Source: Glandiceps talaboti (taxonomy: Eukaryota; Hemichordata; Enteropneusta; Spengelidae). From it: DNA of 64,000 nt. Shown piece after piece: positions 57,355-64,000 of this stretch. The stretch spans positions 248,001-312,000 of the forward strand of contig NC_135563.1 of assembly GCF_964340395.1 (NCBI RefSeq), in the 5' to 3' direction. The translations under genes were made by a program, and so were the position numbers. How positions within the stretch are numbered: the first letter of the stretch is position 1; each line of letters begins with the position of its first letter. Under the pieces are notes generated by a model. That model worked only from the letters and a program-made list of their open reading frames with translations, searched no databases and was not told where the DNA came from.

Positions 57355-57895
57355 ACTAGTATTTATTTCTGTTTCATTATAGCCTCTCTTCGCCAGTTTC
57401 CTGGTGAAGAATTTCACTTTCTTCGAAATTCTTCTTCGTTACTAAATGTTCGTATCTATCTGATCGTTTGACCCTTAATGGACCCTTTTGAGACTGAGTC
57501 TGGGTGGCATGATTGCCTGTGTAAATATTGGAATGAGTTTTGATATCCAATACTTTGTGTTATTGGTGTCGTTGACATTTGTGGATTGAAAAGATATGTT
57601 ACTTCCGTATCTGAGCTTTCCAACGAAAATTTGAAAGTTGGACGTATTTGGTTTATTTTTTCACTCAGATTATTTAGTTCGACTTGGGTGCCACAAAATA
57701 TCATGAAAACGTCATCCCTGAAACGTGTCCAGAGCGATATTTTATTCGTGTAGATTTCAATAATGCAACTTTCCAGTTCATGGAATGCTATTTCGGCTAT
57801 TTCGGGTGATGTCCAAGAGCCCATGCTACATACACATGTTTGTGTGTAGAATTCTCCATTAAATTTAAATGTGTTTTTCGTGAGAATCACATAAT
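57355..57895 (-). pseudogene. Penelope-like RT fragment
   Basis: The frame 57456-57890 (minus, 144 codons) reads LTKNTFKFNGEFYTQTCVC and SMGSWTSPEIAEIAF, then WTRFRDDVFMIFCG with the catalytic Asp pair, FKFSLESSDTEVTYLF, and QYLHRQSCHPDSVSKGSIKG. These are the palm motifs of PLE RT in order. A shift near 57456 leads to KKVKFFTRKLAKRGYNETEI, the usual continuation. No GIY-YIG or upstream part remains. It differs from the PLE at 1115 and belongs to another lineage. Confidence 0.9.
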
Positions 57896-58548
57896 AGTTT
57901 TAGGAGATACACTGGTGGTGGTTTTGGAATGCTACAGTCGTGATTGTTTGTGTAACTGGCGAGTCAACTGACAACTGACTGCATTGCGTCAGACTGCAAC
58001 GTATTTGTGTACATATATACCACGTCTAAAGTGACTAGTATCAAATTTTCAGGAACTACAGTAGTTTCTGATGCCATGATGTGATGATACATGTTGTGCA
58101 AGTGTGAGACATATCTCGAAAGCCGGACATCCTCACATGAGATCCCATTGGTCTAGTCTAGTCTAGTCTAGTCTAGTCTAGTCTAGTATACTATAGTATA
58201 GTATAATATAGTATAGTATAGTATAGTATAGTATAGTATAGTATAGTATTGAAAACTTTTGAATGAGAAGACGGACGCGACACTTGAGTTAGAAGACCGA
58301 CACTTGAACTAGAAGACCAACACTTGAATTAGAAGACCGACACTTGAACTAGAAGACCGACACTTGAATTAGAAGACTGACACTTGAATTAGAAGACCGA
58401 CACTTGAACTAGAAGACAGATTTTTGAATTAGAAGACAGACACTTGAATTAGAAGACGGATTTTTGAATTAGAAGACCGACACTTGAATTAGAAGACCGA
58501 CACTTGAATTAGAAGACCGATTTGTCGTCATCGGCCACAGTAGTCAAC

Positions 58549-58914
58549 AAAACTTTCCCTTACGCAGTCAGTATACTTCTTGTGGGATTGACGTCAGAGC
58601 CTGGCCTGGTCCGGCCATGGACTTAGATAATTTTGATGCCTGCCGTAAAATGAATGCGCCAAAGCGACGCAAGGTGGGAAAATTATTGCGTCATTTGTAA
58701 TTTTAGGGGGCCAATGTCGCAAGATCGCGGCCTCGGCAGAACTGGTCTAAGACGCGATGAGGAACCTTACAATTTTGCTGTGCTCAGGGGTCGGTCGGAA
58801 ATAAAAAAACTTTTTTTTTTCTGATGTCGGAGCTGCTAATTAGGGTTGGTCGGGAGATGAGAAACAGAAAAATAAAAAGGGCCGCCCTAAGCTTGGCAGA
58901 CCCTGATGATATAG
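58549..58914. other. No recognised feature
   Basis: Unique-looking sequence between the minisatellite-armed element and the satellite; no exon or repeat match seen. Confidence 0.5.
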
Positions 58915-59300
58915 ATTAGTTTTAAAGAAAAATTTGCATAAGTAATGATTTTATGTCACTAGGCAATATCTTATAAATGCAAGCTTCAAATTTCATATAA
59001 TATGGAACATACAAATGTACATCTTCAATAATAATACGCACCTGTGCTAAAGATGTTGTTGATAGTGATACAACTTACAAGACTGTTACCTTTAGTGAGT
59101 AATTTGAATAACGAATGATATTCAGCAATGAAGCAGTATCATGCACTATTCAAATTCCGTATCATTTTGTATATACCTTAACCTATGAAAGCACACTTGT
59201 CCAAAAAAAAAAGCCTGATACCATAGTTTGTTTTGTTTTTTAGTTTTAATGACCAATTTGCATAATTAGTGATTCCCTTGCGGTCAGTTTAAATCTGGTG
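58915..59300 (+). repeat. 147-bp satellite (R1), third locus
   Basis: Two to three diverged units (AAATTTGCATAAGTAATGAT, ATTCAGCAATGAAGCAGTAT), ending ATTCCCTTGCGGTCAGTTTA as at 600-635. The closing motif occurs again, inverted, at 60375-60430 (TTACCAGATTTAAACTTAG). Confidence 0.85.
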
Positions 59301-60145
59301 TATTATGATCATCCTAGAATAGAATATTATCATCCTGGATTAGAAATTATATTAGCTCACAAGTGACTGGTTGACAATCATGACCTTATATTACATCGAT
59401 CATATAGGGGTGTGACCACTACAGTTTCCACAGTTTACATCATAAATAAACGTTAAGCGTTTGATGTCGCACTTGTGAACGTAACGTTCGTTGAGGGGGA
59501 GGGGGTGACTAGACGAACGACGTTCGTTTGTTGAGCTTCTGCGACATTGTGTGCGATCGTCCCCCTAGAGCTGTCTAGCTACTTACCCACGCTATACCTA
59601 AAGACAATGCTTACCATTTAAAGAATCGTCGTGCTCAGTCGCTGGTATATTTGCCATTGTGTTCGTTCAAATATAGCTGTTTCTTCTATGATCTAACGTT
59701 CTGCGATGCACGTAGCTTTGTTTTTGTTCCGCACTTTTAGAAAATGGCGACGTCAACACAGTCTGATTAACATCATATTTGCATAATTCATTTGGTTCCT
59801 GACCAATCATCTCTAAACCCTAACATCACCTGATATTCACCCGTACATGATCAAAACAAAGTACGTCGACCGCAGACCGTAATCAGACTAATATTTAATT
59901 TGATGACGTCACTGTATTTTCTGATTCTGGCAATCTGCCGAAAAACAAAGATGTGGCGTTTATGTCTACTAGACTCATTGTCACGTTTTTGTATTATTAT
60001 TAGCTCCACACGATCGTACGAGCATGTCATCGACACTGAGCGGAGCTTACATGATGTAAAATAGGTTTCCTTTGATCTCTGGTACATGGTTTCTGTTCGT
60101 CAGTCAACTTTTTACCTGCGCGAAAGGGACTGTTATGTGAATTGT
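59301..60145. other. No recognised feature
   Basis: Contains TGAACGTAACGTTCG and CGAACGACGTTCG short palindromes near 59475-59530; no gene. Confidence 0.45.
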
Positions 60146-60150
60146 TATGC

Positions 60151-60222
60151 TTGTGTGTGTGTGTGTGTGTCTGTGTCTGTGTCTGTGTCTGTGTGTGTCT
60201 GTATGTGTCTGTCTGTGTCTGT
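60151..60222. repeat. (TG)n / (TGTGTC)n microsatellite
   Basis: Simple repeat; explains the frames on both strands there. Confidence 0.95.
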
Positions 60223-60486
60223 GAACACGATATCTCAAAAACTGTTTCATCAATTCTAATTAAAATTGCTACACATCCTCCATATGGTAATGGAAAGAAC
60301 CAATTAGATTTTGGTGAACATTCACTGAACATTAATTAGTCATTTGCATATATATAATTAATTGTTTTTTATTCCCGAGGTATTACCAGATTTAAACTTA
60401 GTGCCCCCCCCCCCCCCCAGGGAATCACTAATTATACAAATTTTGCTAAACACTATGGTAACAGGCATTTTTTTTCGGAATAGCCT

Positions 60487-60645
60487 ACTTTCTTAGGGAC
60501 CGGTCAGTTTCGTCGGCCTGGGGGGGACCGGTGGATTGGGAGGGGGTCACCCTGTTTTTGAAATTGGCAGTGGGGGGGGGGGTCATGCTGTTTTCAAAAT
60601 TGTGGATAGGGGGGGTCATTGTGTTTTGGATTGTGATAGAAGAAA
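60487..60645 (+). repeat. G-rich array, left part
   Basis: Units of the form GGGGGGGTCA(T/C)..TGTTTT..AATTG.(G/A)AT(A)GG. The same units end at 63305-63410, so the array is interrupted by about 2.65 kb. Confidence 0.7.
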
Positions 60646-61121
60646 AAAAATCCTTTTTCTACAATGGCATATAGCAAGTTGTCTGAAATGTGGTACATGT
60701 AAATATTTGTTTTTCTCCCTGTTTCTTACATGAATTCTTACTTATAAGTTCAAGCATAACTATAAATATACATATACATGTATTACCTAGCTACCACACT
60801 AGTTACAGAACATGTCATGTAAATGCTTGGCTGTTTCACAATCAGTGCTTCACTTATATTGCACTTTGGGGCAAAAGTGAACTTGAAGGTTTCGTAATGG
60901 TAATCTTCATAGATAGTTTATAAAAGAAGTTAATCTAAAATGTTCCCTACTCGTCACTATGAACTTGTCAGAAGGGATTAATACACTTTCTATTTGGACA
61001 CTACATGTTATTGACACTACAAATCACCACATCTCATCAGATTACAGTTTCTATTATACACTAGGTATGACCACCCAAAGTTCTCTAACATACCGGTGAC
61101 TTTATTTACTATACATGCAAT

Positions 61122-61122
<1 letters not shown>

Positions 61123-61188
<66 letters not shown>
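61123..61188. repeat. (AAT)n tail of the minus-strand LINE
   Basis: Over twenty AAT units follow, in minus sense, GACGAATAAAG, the LINE 3' end. Confidence 0.95.
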
Positions 61189-61190
<2 letters not shown>

Positions 61191-61427
61191 TTTATTCGTC
61201 ATGTCGATCATGAAATTTTCGTTGCATTGACAGAAAATAGACAAACTACATATCCACACAGTTTACATTAATTAAATACATAATCCATGAAAAGTAAAGT
61301 TAGGATTATACATATAAATTCATACATACATACATACATACATACATACATACATACATACATACATACATACATACATACATACATACATACATACATA
61401 CATACATACAGACAGTAGCGGTTACAT

Positions 61428-62245
61428 GTTATTTATGAGATGAATAGATCTTGGAACAAAGCTATACTTAAATCTGTTTGTACGTGCACGTGGTACTCTG
61501 AGGCGACGACCACTTGGTAGATATTCATATTCTATATGTAGTGGATGTGTTGAATCTTTGATAATTTTTGTAGCAGTCTTAAACGATTTGAGTTTATACA
61601 ATGTAGAGTTATCAGATAGTTCGTAGAATTCATTACTAACTAATTTTCTGCTTTAGATCGTGTTTAAGATAGGTAGAATGTAATGCAATATCATAGAATG
61701 CAATGTTCGCATAACTGAGGACTGTATAAATAGTTGAATTGTAGAACAAAGAAATGACATTCGAGCTAACATTTAATTTCCTCATGGACCTTGCAAAATA
61801 CAACCTTTTATTTGCTTTTTTGAGCTGATTGTCCACATGTTGAGCAAAGGACAATTTATCATCAACCATACAGCCGAGATATCTATATACTGATGTTCTT
61901 TCGACTTGCATATTGTTAATTTCAACAGGTTGTTTTTCTGCTTTATTCCGTCGGAAGTCAAAAATTAATTCTTTTGTTTTTGGCACATTAAGATCAAGGT
62001 AGTTATCTTTACACCAGGTGTTGACAAACTCAATACACTCCACATACTCACTGTCATCATCATTTGATATAAATCCGACAACAGCTGTATCATCTGCATA
62101 TTTCTCAATCATCGCGCCATTAGTGTCCCATGCCAAATCATTTGTGTAAAGTACAAACAGAACTGGTGACAGCACACAGCCCTGTGGTGCACCTGTATTA
62201 ACTGCTATTATGTCGGATACACCATACTTAGTGCGGACATATTGT
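61428..62245 (-). pseudogene. LINE reverse transcriptase C-terminal half
   Basis: The coding sense (minus) begins near 62245 with KYGVSDIIAVNTGAPQGCVL (motif B), then SPVLFVLYTNDL, IEKYADDTAVVGFI (catalytic YADD), LNVPKTKELIFDFRRNKAEK, VERTSVYRYLGCMVDDKLSF and KKANKRLYFARSMRKLNV, a pattern typical of Rex1-like LINEs. A shift at about 61636 ends the 179-codon frame; the tail continues as HPLHIEYEYLPSGRRLRVPR and FVPRSIHLINNM to a stop near 61428. Everything upstream of motif B is missing. Confidence 0.9.
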
Positions 62246-62580
62246 GATTAATGCCAGTAAACCAATGTTACGGGGCCATTTTTATGTGACATGGGAAACT
62301 CATTTAAAACTTACATTCACGTTAGCTATTCGAAGCTTGGAAATATTACCTCAAAGGCTAATGAATAACCTAAATATTGCCTTAATAGAAGCAAAAAACT
62401 GCAGATCTGCCAGGGGAAAACGCCCAAGGACTTCCTCACCCCAGAGGTCACTCAAGCATTCAACCAAGACTCAGATGCACCAACAACCTTTTTACAGTCA
62501 TAATGGTATTAAACTTTTAATATTTTCACCCAATTCTAATTTGAGATGATGGTCTTTTAAAGATGTGAAATGTTTGCCAA
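62246..62580. other. Unassigned sequence
   Basis: The 101-codon frame at 62244 shows no motif. Phrases such as AAAAAACTGCAGATCTGCCA suggest another decayed repeat unit like those that follow. Confidence 0.35.
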
Positions 62581-63190
62581 GGTAGTCTAAAATTGCCTTA
62601 AACTCCAAATCTCCCCTACCAATGATACTACCAGTAGATGTGCTGACCTTTACTACATGTAAATAATGATGCCATTTAACTTTTTAAGAACATATTTCAA
62701 CCCTGTGTGAGTTATAAAGAATAGTTTCTGATACTTGATGGTGCTGTCTTGTAAAGCATGGATCAAGTTATTGCTTGAAAGGGTCTGAATAGCCTAAAAA
62801 TTGGCTTTAAGAGTAAAAATCCTCCAGGGCTTCTAGAGGGAGACTCCTTTGGATCCCCCACATGAGGTGGACATATCCCAGTTTCAAGTTCTTCCCCTCT
62901 GTCAAGATGCTAGCAAAGTATATTTCAAAAATATTTCAACCCTGTGTAGTTGCTTTTTACATGTTGGTGCTGTCTTTCTTGTAAAGCTTGGAAATTATTG
63001 TCTGAAAGGGTCTGAATTGTCTCAAAATTGACTTTTCAGAGTAAAAAACCTCCAGGACTTCTAGGGGGGGACCCCCTAGGACCCCCCCCCCCATAAGAGA
63101 TATACATATTCCCTGCTCAAGCTCTCCAATATCTTTCACTGTCAAGATGATTTTAAACTCCTTTTGGAATATATTTACCCTGTGTAGTCA
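62581..63190 (+). repeat. About 245-bp imperfect tandem repeat
   Basis: ATATTTCAACCCTGTGT, GAAAGGGTCTGAAT, GAGTAAAAA.CCTCCAGG and CTCAAGATGAT/CTGTCAAGATG occur in the same order in units near 62690, 62930 and, partially, 63165. Confidence 0.8.
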
Positions 63191-63307
63191 ATAATTACAA
63201 TTATGATAGTGCTAACCCAGGATCTTATAAAGTAGATACAAGACAGTCAAGCAGTCCACACTGAGCCACAATAAAACAATACCTGTCATGTGAATATTAT
63301 ATATATA

Positions 63308-63415
63308 TATGGGGGGGGGGGGGTCATCATGTTTTAGAATTAAGTGATAGGGGGGGGGGTCAGCCTGTTTTTGATTTTACAGATAGGGGGGTCAGTGACT
63401 TTTTGTCGGCCCAAT
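63308..63415 (+). repeat. G-rich array, right part
   Basis: Three units GGGGGGGTCA..(A/C)TGTTTT, ending GGGGGGTCAGTGACTTTTTG; continuation of 60487-60645. Confidence 0.7.
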
Positions 63416-64000
63416 TTAAGAATACACGGTGTATTACCATTTAGTCGGATCAGTAGATGTTTACACTCACGGCATAATGCGTTAATTTGGGCAAATAGTG
63501 AGTTTGTTCTAGCAAGCTAATTAATGCAAAGCTGATAAACTCAGATAAGACATTGATATCAGGTAGGAAATAGAAAAAAACAGTAAGAGGAAACAGTATT
63601 TAAAACTTTATTTGAAATATACAGAAAATAACATTAGAAATCCGGAAAATCGCGAGTACAAAATTGATCATTGGTCCTTTACCCTGTGGTTTCGCTGAGG
63701 AGAACTATTAATTCGGTATACACCAAGATAATCGTTTATTCTTGAACGATGCCTTATGTGTGAACCATGTTCACCCCAGACGAAGCTTTGAAGAGTGTAA
63801 TGCGTTCGATCTTGTAACGAAGCTCAAAAAAAGTTTCAGTTTTAGTGAGAATGAAATGGTGACGTGGCAGTATGAACTTATAGTGAAGTTTTCAGCACAG
63901 ACCACAGGGAACCCAGGAACCGTGTGACAAACAAAACAAAACAAACAAACAAACAAACAAACAAACAAACAAATAAATAAATAAATGAACAAGCAAACGA
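63416..64000. other. Unassigned right edge with (AAAC)n
   Basis: The frame 63742-63927 (61 codons; PRRSFEECNAFDLVTKLKKS, NEMVTWQYELIVKFSAQTTG) has protein-like composition but I do not recognise it. (AAAC)n at 63929-63975 follows. Confidence 0.3.

Larger units (their letters stand above)
55032..58542. mobile_element. Element with minisatellite-built inverted arms and 6-bp duplication
   Basis: GTCAAC stands directly outside both ends (55026-55031, 58543-58548). The ends read TACCGTAGCCGATGACGACA and, inverted, TACTGTGGCCGATGACGACA. Each arm continues with about 14 copies of a 20-bp unit (TCGGTCTTCTAATTCAAGTG and variants; 55053-55334, and inverted 58262-58525), then TATAC-type repeats. The interior holds further TATAC arrays, two long hairpins and a PLE fragment. 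No transposase recognised, so the superfamily is open. Confidence 0.8.
61123..62245 (-). mobile_element. Rex1-like LINE, 5'-truncated
   Basis: The RT C-terminal half and 3' UTR, with an internal (TATG)n block at 61320-61410 within the UTR. Confidence 0.85.

Noticed and set aside
1-64000. CRISPR array, bacterial operon or prophage
   Set aside because: The tandem repeats here lack unique equal-length spacers, no cas or phage genes occur, and splice sites plus LINE/PLE content are eukaryotic.

Overview
The window is AT-rich nuclear DNA of an intron-bearing animal, most probably a marine invertebrate. The evidence is an exon on the minus strand with clean splice signals that encodes the N-terminal part of a BNIP3/BNIP3L-type mitophagy receptor, a PHD + APE + RT non-LTR retrotransposon with a 2A-like peptide, Penelope-like elements, a short-LTR copia (GalEa-like) remnant and many TIR DNA transposons. 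I cannot fix the phylum from sequence alone; amphioxus, hemichordates, echinoderms and molluscs all carry such a mixture. It is not bacterial: there are no operons, and almost every open frame is a broken transposon gene or a chance frame in a repeat.

Layout. 1-4.6 kb: a 147-bp satellite, then a Penelope-like element (PLE) whose GIY-YIG endonuclease is split by a 1.15-kb repeat (family F). 4.6-7.4 kb: a copia-type LTR element with LTR, primer binding site, gag, protease and integrase but no reverse transcriptase. 7.97-8.14 kb: a long hairpin. 8.8-12.05 kb: a 5'-truncated LINE. 12.05-19.36 kb: copies of a composite minisatellite-bearing repeat (R2), one opened by a TTAA-flanked piggyBac-like element that itself carries a LINE and another repeat. 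19.36-26.7 kb: an F repeat split by a TTAA-flanked element with long inverted arms, one arm of which is swollen by two more piggyBac-like copies and a minisatellite-bearing insertion. 26.7-31.2 kb: full R2, truncated piggyBac-like copy, second F copy, other repeats.

32.2-40.2 kb is the only part with host-gene signal: the BNIP3-like exon (minus) at 32.2 kb, a perfect 46-bp inverted repeat at 33.4 kb in its likely intron, a putative first coding exon (plus) at 34.93 kb, an intact-looking LINE head with 2A and PHD at 35.8-39.5 kb, and a splice-acceptor-led terminal exon candidate at 39.65 kb. 40.2-64 kb returns to repeats: R2 copies, a hAT-like element inserted in the 147-bp satellite, a Tigger-like element with TA duplications, a Mutator-like element with about 270-bp TIRs, and a 3.5-kb element (55.03-58.54 kb) with 6-bp target duplications whose inverted arms are made of a 20-bp minisatellite and TATAC repeats and which encloses two long hairpins and a PLE fragment. 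A Rex1-like LINE fragment splits a G-rich array near the right end.

The strongest novelty candidates are (i) the paired palindromes just inside one end of the piggyBac-like family, whose arms differ between copies but stay self-complementary and matched within a copy, (ii) the 55-58.5 kb minisatellite-armed element, and (iii) the nested TTAA element at 19.9-26.5 kb. All boundaries were read by eye; none was checked by alignment software or database search.
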